Assembly: GCA_020346205.1 (NCBI GenBank)
Contig: CP070776.1
Span: 610,545 to 624,077 of the forward strand
Source: Deltaproteobacteria bacterium
GTDB taxonomy: Bacteria > Desulfobacterota > Desulfobulbia > Desulfobulbales > BM004
DNA length: 13,533 nt
Reading direction: 5' to 3'
Positions within the stretch are counted from its first letter, which is position 1, and each line of letters begins with the position of its first letter. Made by a program: the position numbers and the translations under genes. A model generated the notes under the pieces. It did not search any database and was not told the DNA's origin. It saw only the letters and a program-made list of their open reading frames with translations. Shown here one piece after another: positions 1 through 7,237 of this stretch.

Positions 1-2
1 CG

Positions 3-1208
3 GAAATGCCTGAAAACGGCTATCACATGAAAAATCTCATCCTGGGCATTGAAGTGGTCATGAGCCACCTGAGCCATTTTTATCTCCTCTTTGCCCCGGA
101 CCTGGCCAACCCCCGTTATAAAGACCTGGATATTTCCAATACACTCAATGAACGCTTTACTGCTATGAGCGGATCATCAGTCGTGCTCGCTCTGAAGGCC
201 CGGCAGAGCGCCCTGGAAATCATGGGGTTGGTAGGAGGAAAATGGCCGAACAGTCTGGCAATACACCCTACAGGTACGACCTCTACCATGAATCTCAGTA
301 CACTGACCAGGGCAATAGGTATTCTCAAAGAATTCCTGGACTTCCTGGAAAGAAGGTTTCTGGGCTGCCCCTTAACTGAATGGCTCGATATTGACAGCTT
401 TGACAAGTTTCTCAAATGGCACAAGGACAATGCCCATAAGGAAAGTGACATAGGCCTTTTCCTAACATTATGCATTGAGGCCGGTCTTGACAGGATAGGT
501 AAGGGTCCGAACAGGTATATGAGTTATGGAGCATACGATCTACCTGACGGCACCACATGGCTGCCGTCAGGTATTTATGACGGCAGGCTCCAAACCTTTG
601 ACCAGGCTCTTGTCAAAGAGCATATAGGAGCCTCTTTTTTCAGGGATGCTGTTGAGGCAAGGCATCCTCTTGACGGGGTGACCTCGCCCCTGGCAGAAAA
701 AAGCGGAGCCTACAGCTGGGCCAAGGCTCCACGCTATGACGGCAAAACTGTAGAGGTAGGCCCCCTGGCCAGGATGATCATAGCCGATGATCCGCTACTG
801 ACCGACATGATGCGCCAGATGGATTCTTCTGTAATGACACGTATGTTTGCCAGGCTCCGCGAGATGTGCAGACTCACAAAAGAAATGTCCGTATGGCTTG
901 AAAAAATCAAGCCGGCTGAACCTTTTTACGCCCAACCATCCAGCAGGTTCACAGCCAATGGCATTGGTTTGACAGAAGCGGCGCGCGGCAGCCTGGGACA
1001 CTGGATGAAAATATCCTCCAACCTGATTGAAAATTACCAGGTTGTGACACCTTCAGCCTGGAACATGTCGCCCCGAGATGAAAACGGGCAGCCGGGACCC
1101 GTTGAGCAGGCCTTAACCGGAATACATGTGTCTGACGCCAGCGACCCAGTCGAGGTTAACCACATTATCCGATCTTTTGATCCCTGCATGTCCTGCACTG
1201 TCCACTAA
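3..1208 (+). CDS. [NiFe] hydrogenase large subunit, H2-sensing (group 2, HupV/HoxC-like), 5' partial
   Basis: This is the C-terminal ~400 residues of a [NiFe]-hydrogenase large subunit. The frame is open from base 3, so the start and the N-terminal RxCGxC nickel ligands lie upstream of the window, and the ATG at 6 is internal. Visible family signatures are a YSWAKAPRYDG-type block followed by EVGPLAR (about residues 238-260 from the ATG at 6), a GxGLTEAARGSLGHW block (about 323-337), and the C-terminal ligand motif DPCMSCTVH with both Cys and the final His. The stop codon follows that His directly, so there is no C-terminal peptide for a maturation protease to remove. That ending, together with the sequence style of the last 80 residues, is typical of H2-sensing hydrogenases (HupV/HoxC) rather than respiratory uptake enzymes. 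The kinase gene 29 bp downstream supports a sensory role. Family assignment is secure; the sensor subgroup is likely. Confidence 0.93.
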   Translation, partial: EMPENGYHMKNLILGIEVVMSHLSHFYLLFAPDLANPRYKDLDISNTLNERFTAMSGSSVVLALKARQSALEIMGLVGGKWPNSLAIHPTGTTSTMNLSTLTRAIGILKEFLDFLERRFLGCPLTEWLDIDSFDKFLKWHKDNAHKESDIGLFLTLCIEAGLDRIGKGPNRYMSYGAYDLPDGTTWLPSGIYDGRLQTFDQALVKEHIGASFFRDAVEARHPLDGVTSPLAEKSGAYSWAKAPRYDGKTVEVGPLARMIIADDPLLTDMMRQMDSSVMTRMFARLREMCRLTKEMSVWLEKIKPAEPFYAQPSSRFTANGIGLTEAARGSLGHWMKISSNLIENYQVVTPSAWNMSPRDENGQPGPVEQALTGIHVSDASDPVEVNHIIRSFDPCMSCTVH

Positions 1209-1237
1209 CTTCAATTATTTGGAGTTGCTCCACTAAA

Positions 1238-3589
1238 ATGCTAAGTCCTCAAACATTTTCAGAGATACTCGGCGCCGGCTACAAGGAAGCTGTAGTCATA
1301 CTTTCCCAGGACCTGAAAATCATTACCGCCAACGAGACATTCCTGCAGGACAATAAGCTCAGCCTGGAAGATATCGAAGGAAAAACATGCCACGATGTCC
1401 TGCAAAGCTGTATGAACTTCTGCAAGGAACAAACCGATGAGTGTCCTTTGCACGAAGCCCTGTCAACCCAAAAACCCGTGAGCGTCACCCAGCAGGATGT
1501 CATGGTAGACTCAGTCCCGCACCATTACAAGATAGATATCTACCCCGTTTTTGGCGAGAAAGAGAGTGATACTTATTTCCTGCATATTGCCCGTGATATT
1601 ACCAACCGCATAGAAGAAGAACGCCTAAAAGATAATATGTGGATGGAGATATTAAGCCGCATGGAAAGTCTTTATGCGGCCATGGTTGAAGGCAATGAGA
1701 ACATAGAGCACATACGGGGAGATATTGACCAGCTTATAGAAATTGTCCCCCTGGCCGTGGTCGGCTGGAATCCAAAGGGTGAAATCAACCGCTGGAATTC
1801 CAACGCGGAAGTTCTATTCGGCCGGCCTGCTATCGAGGTTATGGGAAAACCTTTCATTGATTTTTTTGCCAGCGGCCAATCCCAAGATAAATTTTCAGAC
1901 ATCATGCACATGCTGCAAATGGGACAATCAGAGGTATATTCAGTGGCTGAGAACAGGACCGCTTCCGGTCATATTATCACCTGCGAATGGTACCATAATG
2001 CATATCAATTCAATGAACAGGGTGATATTTCAGTCTGCCTGTCCATCGGCCAGGATGCAACGGAGCGCATAACCACGGAAAGAAAAGTGGAGAAGCTCGA
2101 AACCGAGCTTGAAGCGATCCTCAATGCCACCGGTGATGCCCTGGTGGGTATGAACTATCTGAGGCGTATAACCCTGTGGAATCCTGCAGCTGAAAAACTC
2201 TTTGGCTGGCTTGCCAGAGAAGTTCAAGGGCGGGAAATAGAAATGTTGATCCCGGTAGATTTACGCGAAACACTATCAAGGAAGTTACGAAAATTCCTGG
2301 AGGGGCAGAGAAAGAAAACAGGACAGAAAATTACCTTTGAAACTTCGGCTCTCAGAAGAGACGGCATCACCATTCCTGTTGAGATCACCCTGTCTTCAGC
2401 CTTTATAGAAGGCAAACTCAGTTGTTTTGCTGTATTTCATGAAATCACCGAAAGAAAAAATACTGAAAAAATCCTTGTTCAGTCTGAAAAAATGCGCTCC
2501 CTGGGAGAGATGGCAAGTGGTGTGGCCCATGACTTTAACAACAGCCTGACAACAATCCTGGGTAATATAAAACTGCTGAAGGAAACAGGAGTTGACAAAA
2601 CAGTTGCTGAAAAACTTAATGCCATTGAAAAGGCTGCTCAACAAGGTGCATCGACCATCTCCAGCCTGCAGGGATTCAGCAATACAACCGGTGATGCAGT
2701 CCATACCGACATTGAACTGCTGGCTTTAAAACCTCTGGTTGAAGAGGTCAGGAATCTCACCAGATTCAGATGGAAAGATCTGCCCCAGAAAGAAGGATAT
2801 ACCATAGAGTTCACTGTAGAAGCAGAAGAAACTCCCGCCTTGCAGATAAATGGTTCTGATTTTAAGGAAATGCTGACAAACCTAATCTTCAATGCGGTTG
2901 ACGCCATGCCCGAAGGTGGACATATCCATCTCATTGTTGAACAGGTTGAAAATAACGTGTTATTGTCAGTCAAGGATAACGGTATCGGTCTGTCAAGAGA
3001 TGATGCGGCACATATTTTTGAACCCTATTTTACAACTAAGGGAAGGGGGCACGCCGGTCTTGGACTGAGTATCGCCAAGCGTTTTGTAGAAAGTCATGGC
3101 GGGTCGATCAAGGTAGAAAGCCTCAAAGGCGCCGGCTCCACTATTAATGTTGAATTCCCTCTGCTAACCACATCAGACCCGGAAAAACTGGCCCAGGTCC
3201 AAAAATCAGCCCAGCCTGTGGAGTTAAACATACTTGTCATCGATGACGACCCGCTTGTCCGCAGTCTTTTAAAGCAGGTGCTGAAAAAAAGTGGACATTC
3301 TGTTATGGAGGCCGGCAATGGCCAGGAAGGTGTGCGTATCTTCAGGGAAAGAGATATTGACCTGGTTATTACCGACCACGGCATGCCGGTCATGAACGGG
3401 CTGGATGCCGCCTTCCGCATAAAGAAACAAAAACCGGACACACCGGTTCTGTTGATCACCGGCTGGCAGACCGAAACTGACCCGGCCTTTCAGAAACCAA
3501 GCGGGATAGATGAATTTATTACCAAACCCTTTGACCTGGAAAAACTGCTGGACCTGGTTCAAAAATACGGCCAAAAAATCAAGAAGTGA
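1238..3589 (+). CDS. Hybrid sensor histidine kinase: PAS-PAS-PAS-HisKA-HATPase-REC, probable partner of the H2 sensor
   Basis: This 783-residue protein is predicted to be cytoplasmic, with no membrane segment. PAS-like domains lie at about 5-120, 165-275 and 285-405, each ending in a DIT/DATERI/EITERK-type linker. The dimerisation domain has the phosphoacceptor H431 in a VAHDFNN motif. The ATPase domain has an N-box around N552, a DNGIGL box from D580 and a GLGLS box from G607. A C-terminal receiver domain (about 665-780) has the acidic triplet D669-D671, phosphoacceptor D713, T741 and K763, so all key residues are present. The first PAS domain carries four cysteines, C51, C58, C62 and C69. 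No DNA-binding output is attached, so the signal must pass to another protein. The start is ATG at 1238 with GGAG at 1221-1224, a rather long spacing of 13. The architecture parallels HoxJ/HupT, the kinases that read regulatory hydrogenases, but with extra PAS domains and a receiver. Partnership with the hydrogenase is inferred from adjacency. Confidence 0.92.
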   Translation: MLSPQTFSEILGAGYKEAVVILSQDLKIITANETFLQDNKLSLEDIEGKTCHDVLQSCMNFCKEQTDECPLHEALSTQKPVSVTQQDVMVDSVPHHYKIDIYPVFGEKESDTYFLHIARDITNRIEEERLKDNMWMEILSRMESLYAAMVEGNENIEHIRGDIDQLIEIVPLAVVGWNPKGEINRWNSNAEVLFGRPAIEVMGKPFIDFFASGQSQDKFSDIMHMLQMGQSEVYSVAENRTASGHIITCEWYHNAYQFNEQGDISVCLSIGQDATERITTERKVEKLETELEAILNATGDALVGMNYLRRITLWNPAAEKLFGWLAREVQGREIEMLIPVDLRETLSRKLRKFLEGQRKKTGQKITFETSALRRDGITIPVEITLSSAFIEGKLSCFAVFHEITERKNTEKILVQSEKMRSLGEMASGVAHDFNNSLTTILGNIKLLKETGVDKTVAEKLNAIEKAAQQGASTISSLQGFSNTTGDAVHTDIELLALKPLVEEVRNLTRFRWKDLPQKEGYTIEFTVEAEETPALQINGSDFKEMLTNLIFNAVDAMPEGGHIHLIVEQVENNVLLSVKDNGIGLSRDDAAHIFEPYFTTKGRGHAGLGLSIAKRFVESHGGSIKVESLKGAGSTINVEFPLLTTSDPEKLAQVQKSAQPVELNILVIDDDPLVRSLLKQVLKKSGHSVMEAGNGQEGVRIFRERDIDLVITDHGMPVMNGLDAAFRIKKQKPDTPVLLITGWQTETDPAFQKPSGIDEFITKPFDLEKLLDLVQKYGQKIKK

Positions 3590-3628
3590 TCATTCGATCC
3601 CTTTCTACAAAGAATTCTTCACTAATTG

Positions 3629-6424
3629 TCAGAATAGCAGCACGGAAACAATTGCCATGACAACGAGGGGCAGGTGCCGGAAAAAGGCCGGCGCTTTCTT
3701 TTCAGGCGGCAGCATTGCCACAAGTCTTGAGGCAACCGTAACGGACAGGAAAAAACCTACTATTATCAAAATGATCTGCAATATATAAATGGATTGCATG
3801 TCGAGGCGGAAGGCAATATGCGGGAAGGAGTAACCAACCTGGTTGCCCAGGATGACAAAGAAATCCGCTGCATGGTTCATGAGAGGCACAAGCCGTATGG
3901 CAATTTCATTGGCATAGACCAGGGGCAGCATAACCATAAAAAAAGTTGAACCGAACCCCTTGCCGGCCTCGGTATCAACCATACCCATAAAGGCTACACC
4001 AGCCACTGCAACATGGTAGGCAAAGAGGGCTGAGAGTCCCATCAAAATTGCATAGGACAATTCCATAGAGCCGACATAATAATTGAGCTTCATGGGAACA
4101 ACAGTGAGGTCAAGCCCCCTGAAGATCTGGGTGCCCCACAGAAGCGGCACAAAAAGGATCATGGCAAGGTCTGCAGCCCGTGCGTTCCAGAGTTCCCAGC
4201 CGGGCGGCCGCAGGTTGAAACGAACTGCCTGGTTTTTACAGGCCTTCATGCAGTTGCCGCACAACACACAATCCTGGTTCGTATCCATGGCAAAGGGCCC
4301 TTTACCCATGGAACAGCCGGGGGTATCACCGCTGCCGGTATAACAGACATAGTCCGTACATTCGTGACTGCAGTAATTATAATTGGAACGCACTTCCACA
4401 ATTGAGGCACGGGCAAAGGTGGCAACCATCTGACCCAGCGGACAGACGTAACGGCACCAGATCCTGCCTTCAAAGAGCAGGGCGAAAAGCACTGCAGAAC
4501 CAAGCATGGCAAGCAGCAGCCAGGCAGTTTCCGTGGGCCTTTCAAACATATGGAATGCTGCCTGAGCCCAGAAGATGATGGCCAGCCCGACAGCGCTGAT
4601 AAAAAAACCGTAATTCAGGTATTGGGGAGGTATTTTCATACGTTTCAGCTTCACCTTCCTTACCAGGTTGCTGAAAAAACCTATGGGGCAGAAACTGCAC
4701 CAGATCCTTGCCAGGAGAAGACAGCTTAAGATCAACAGCGGCTCCCAGTTGGCCCAGATCAGCAGCAGGGAAATATTTGAGTCCGGTGAAGGATTGCCCC
4801 AGACGCCCAGGATGACAACAAGGACAAACATACTGGCAACAACTACCTGGGGTGCAATTGGATAGAAGGGACTCTGGAAAAAATTCCGTATAAAATTCAG
4901 TGACAGAAGATTGAAGGCCTTTTTACCGGTTATGGGAACGGTACCGATAAATACGTCTTCAGCAGTTATTACATCTCCCTTTGCAAGGCTTATAGACCGG
5001 GATACAACTTCCTCCAACTCGTCAAAGTTGCCAGGCCAGTTATATGCCATCATCCTGTTTAGGGCCTCCTGGTCGATCATTTTGACAGGTTTATTCTGTT
5101 CCTGGCCTATGGCCCGCAGCAACAGATGGATTATTTCCTTTAGATCCCTTTTCCTGTTGCGTAGTGGTTCCAAGCGCAACTGATCGGCAACAAGATATTC
5201 GTAAAGAGTGTTCTCCAGGTTGAGATCATCGGTTATATCAATGATGATCCTGGCTGAAGCCTGGGCCGGACGTTCAGCTCCCAAAGGATAATACATGCCG
5301 GTCTTGAGATATTCCAGCAGTAGTCGCTGGACCTTGGGTTCCAGTTCGGCTCCCTCCCTGATAACCAGCGTACCGTTATGGGCCAGCTTCAGGTAGCCCT
5401 GCCAGGGTGCATAGGTGTGGCCATAGGTTACTTGATCGTATCCGAAAAGCGCAGCCATCTGTTCCAGCTCCCGGTAATAAACTGTATCTTTTTCATGCCG
5501 CAGTCCTTCGGCAACAAATTCAGGGATATGGGCCGGATCGAAAATAATATAGGAACCATTCTGCTCTTCACTGTGTTTATGGATAAACTGGGCCACCCTG
5601 GACTTCATGGAACCGTGATCACCGCTTAGTAGCACCGGATGGTTGGAACCGCAAAAAGCATCAACCTTATCCCGTAAATTTCTGGCACGTTTTGAAGAGC
5701 CGATTAGTGGAATACATGGTCTGGTCTCAAGCTTGGTAAGCAGCCTGCTGTAATGGTGTTCCTGGTATACCTGGCTTTGTTCGTGTCCTTCCAGCATTGC
5801 GTTAAACCATTTACGTATGGCTGCCTGCGATGCCTGGGGATACTCCCTGTACAGGTCAAGAAACACATCCCGTGGTACAGCCAGAATACTGCAATTTTCC
5901 ATGGCCTTTGCAGTAACAAACCTTGGGCTTTCTGTCAGGAGGCTCATCTCACCGAATACTTCGCCGGCACGATGCACAGCAAGGTCAACCTCTTTACCTT
6001 TTTCAGGCTTGTGGGACAGACTTACTGTACCAAGCAGTATTACATAGACATAATTACTGCCTTCCTGCTGCCTGAAGATTATCTCGTTGGGATTATAGGT
6101 AAGCCTTTCGGACTTGGAATGGATTTTTGCAATAACGCTTTTAGGGAGTGATTGAAAAATGGCGGAGTTGGCTAGTCTGTCAATATCCTGCAGTTTCAGG
6201 GCCTGCGTGAGATCCTTCTTGGTGATGGCGCCTGCGTCGAGGAGCAGCATGCCGACCAACGGGTCATAACCTTTTGCTCGAAGATTCTCCTGGCGTTCCA
6301 GTGCGTAAACTACAGCCGGCTCATCACAAACACCTGCAGCCAAGAGGTATTCACATAATTTTCTGGCCGGTTCATTTGCCTGGGCAGAAGCATGAAAGTG
6401 CTTTTCACTATGTAGTTCAGCCAT
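3629..6424 (-). CDS. Mosaic membrane protein: MshEN-like + cyclic-nucleotide-binding + degenerate sigma54-AAA+ + NapH/NosR-like polyferredoxin
   Basis: This protein has 931 residues counted from the ATG at 6424. Residues 22-45 and 56-79 are two copies of a 24-residue pattern with L6, G10, L21 and Q24, as in MshEN/GspE N-domains. Residues about 90-205 form a Crp-type cNMP domain with a phosphate-binding cassette (G158, E159, P167, R168). Residues about 240-495 resemble the NtrC-type AAA+ domain. There the P-loop is altered (G268 to K274-S275, Met in place of the last Gly), GAFTGA is absent, the Walker B Asp is Arg356, and WPGN (463-466) survives. There is no DNA-binding helix-turn-helix. From about 525 on there are some 9-10 hydrophobic helices with iron-sulfur ligands: C576/C579-P, C657/C661-P, C685, C689, C694, C704, and a CxxCxxCxxxC ferredoxin motif (C719, C722, C725, C729). 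It probably moves electrons at the inner membrane under control of the cytosolic sensor domains. The substrate is unknown. The domains are clear; the function is inference. Confidence 0.9.
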   Translation of the reverse strand: MAELHSEKHFHASAQANEPARKLCEYLLAAGVCDEPAVVYALERQENLRAKGYDPLVGMLLLDAGAITKKDLTQALKLQDIDRLANSAIFQSLPKSVIAKIHSKSERLTYNPNEIIFRQQEGSNYVYVILLGTVSLSHKPEKGKEVDLAVHRAGEVFGEMSLLTESPRFVTAKAMENCSILAVPRDVFLDLYREYPQASQAAIRKWFNAMLEGHEQSQVYQEHHYSRLLTKLETRPCIPLIGSSKRARNLRDKVDAFCGSNHPVLLSGDHGSMKSRVAQFIHKHSEEQNGSYIIFDPAHIPEFVAEGLRHEKDTVYYRELEQMAALFGYDQVTYGHTYAPWQGYLKLAHNGTLVIREGAELEPKVQRLLLEYLKTGMYYPLGAERPAQASARIIIDITDDLNLENTLYEYLVADQLRLEPLRNRKRDLKEIIHLLLRAIGQEQNKPVKMIDQEALNRMMAYNWPGNFDELEEVVSRSISLAKGDVITAEDVFIGTVPITGKKAFNLLSLNFIRNFFQSPFYPIAPQVVVASMFVLVVILGVWGNPSPDSNISLLLIWANWEPLLILSCLLLARIWCSFCPIGFFSNLVRKVKLKRMKIPPQYLNYGFFISAVGLAIIFWAQAAFHMFERPTETAWLLLAMLGSAVLFALLFEGRIWCRYVCPLGQMVATFARASIVEVRSNYNYCSHECTDYVCYTGSGDTPGCSMGKGPFAMDTNQDCVLCGNCMKACKNQAVRFNLRPPGWELWNARAADLAMILFVPLLWGTQIFRGLDLTVVPMKLNYYVGSMELSYAILMGLSALFAYHVAVAGVAFMGMVDTEAGKGFGSTFFMVMLPLVYANEIAIRLVPLMNHAADFFVILGNQVGYSFPHIAFRLDMQSIYILQIILIIVGFFLSVTVASRLVAMLPPEKKAPAFFRHLPLVVMAIVSVLLF

Positions 6425-6432
6425 ATGTGCCA

Positions 6433-6440
6433 CCCCTTCC
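6433..6440 (-). promoter_or_regulatory. Ribosome binding site that sets the start of the mosaic polyferredoxin gene
   Basis: On the minus strand, GGAAGGGG lies 8 nt before the ATG at 6424. A longer reading from an in-frame TTG at 6442 would overlap this Shine-Dalgarno sequence and has no good one of its own. The ATG start is therefore preferred. Confidence 0.75.
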
Positions 6441-6606
6441 AAGGATGGTTTTAACCTAAATTAATCGTTTTAAATCCGTCAATCGCTCAATTCAGGTATA
6501 TCATAACTTATCTTATTTCCGTTTTTATTGCTAATTCATTTGTTTCCGTAATGCCTCTCCTCCAATACTGGACATTTCCAACGGACAAAATTGTTAGAGA
6601 TTAAGC

Positions 6607-6634
6607 TTGCGTCAATATTTTTTCATGATAGAAT
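6607..6634 (+). promoter_or_regulatory. Weak candidate sigma70-type promoter for the lipoprotein-thioredoxin-hydrolase cluster
   Basis: TTGCGT at 6607-6612 and TAGAAT at 6629-6634 are separated by 16 bp. The -10 matches 5 of 6 consensus bases but the -35 only 3 of 6. The element lies about 58 bp before the first ATG, in the AT-rich part of the divergent region. It is a plausible but unproven promoter. Confidence 0.28.
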
Positions 6635-6691
6635 CAATAGTATTATTATATAGTTATATATGTTAGATTAAACTGATATAAGGGGGAAACT

Positions 6692-7222
6692 ATGCTGGTT
6701 GCTTCAGATAAATACAGGGAAATTCAATTTTACACGGTAAAATATGTACTGCTTTTTCTTCTGCTGTTTACCGCCTTATTTACTGTTGAAGGCTGTGCTA
6801 CAAAAGACACAGTGAGTACTGATCCCATTGATCTCCCATTGTTTGATACATTAAGCGGCGACTTTCCTGTCTCTGAACTTGGCAGACTACCTCCAGGTCA
6901 ACAGGAGACACCAGTGGGCTATATAGGTGATGCAGAAACATTCATTCCAATATGGAGGGCATTTATGCCGACTGAAATCCTTCCTGAAGTTGATTTCAGT
7001 AACAAAATCATTGTCTTTAGCCGCAATACTCAATTCTATAACCAAACTTTAATTTTCAAAGTTACGCTTCAAGACGGAACTGTTGAAATTCTTGCTATGG
7101 AAACCATGTCCGCCTTACCAATAGAGGACAAGGTGGCTATGTCAATGGCTGTTATCCCACGTGAAGGAGTCATGGCCATCAGGGCAGGCACTGAAGAAAT
7201 CCGGGTAACGCCTTACCAGTAA
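6692..7222 (+). CDS. Putative lipoprotein of unknown function (weak PrcB-like C-terminal pattern)
   Basis: This 176-residue protein has a long charged N-region (residues 1-17) and a hydrophobic stretch (about 18-31). A possible lipobox V-E-G-C follows with C35; the Glu at -2 is unusual, so lipidation is likely but not certain. The mature part includes a block where a Phe-Ile-Pro-Ile-Trp segment is followed some residues later by VDFSNKIIVF. This is reminiscent of the C-terminal domain of PrcB-like proteins, but too weak to name it. The start ATG has AGGGGG at 6681-6686 with 5-nt spacing, which is a strong site. It is the first gene of a plus-strand cluster. The next gene begins 15 bp after its stop, in the same frame. 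Function is unknown. Confidence 0.8.
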   Translation: MLVASDKYREIQFYTVKYVLLFLLLFTALFTVEGCATKDTVSTDPIDLPLFDTLSGDFPVSELGRLPPGQQETPVGYIGDAETFIPIWRAFMPTEILPEVDFSNKIIVFSRNTQFYNQTLIFKVTLQDGTVEILAMETMSALPIEDKVAMSMAVIPREGVMAIRAGTEEIRVTPYQ

Positions 7223-7237
7223 CTGCCACAGAATGTT

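Larger units (their letters stand above)
6425..6691. other. Divergent intergenic region with AT-rich promoter zone
   Basis: This region of about 270 bp separates the minus-strand polyferredoxin gene from the plus-strand lipoprotein cluster and must hold promoters for both. On the plus strand a weak TTGCGT (6607-6612), 16 bp, TAGAAT (6629-6634) is the best candidate. The stretch 6636-6662 is almost pure A+T. On the minus strand a TTGACG lies about 60 nt before the polyferredoxin ATG, but no good -10 follows it. A near direct repeat, TGTTAGA followed by ATTAA or TTAA, occurs at 6592-6604 and 6661-6671. I see no FNR/CRP-type or sigma54-type site and no small ORF worth calling. Confidence 0.5.

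Noticed and set aside
3590..3628. Bidirectional terminator between the kinase and the polyferredoxin gene
   Set aside because: Only a short AAGAATTCTT palindrome without a loop is present; no stem with a T tract on either strand.
3510..3788. Plus-strand 92-codon ORF across the end of the kinase
   Set aside because: It overlaps two well-supported genes, has no recognisable motif and no clear ribosome site, so it is a shadow frame.
3629..6424. Calling the mosaic gene a sigma54-dependent transcriptional regulator
   Set aside because: GAFTGA, the Walker B Asp and a DNA-binding domain are all missing, and half of the protein is membrane iron-sulfur module.
6415..6432. TGGCAC on the minus strand near the polyferredoxin start as a sigma54 promoter
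   Set aside because: No GC at the required -12 distance, and the sequence overlaps the start codon.
6425..6442. Longer start (TTG at 6442) for the mosaic polyferredoxin gene
   Set aside because: The TTG overlaps the strong GGAAGGGG ribosome site, which is well placed for the ATG at 6424.
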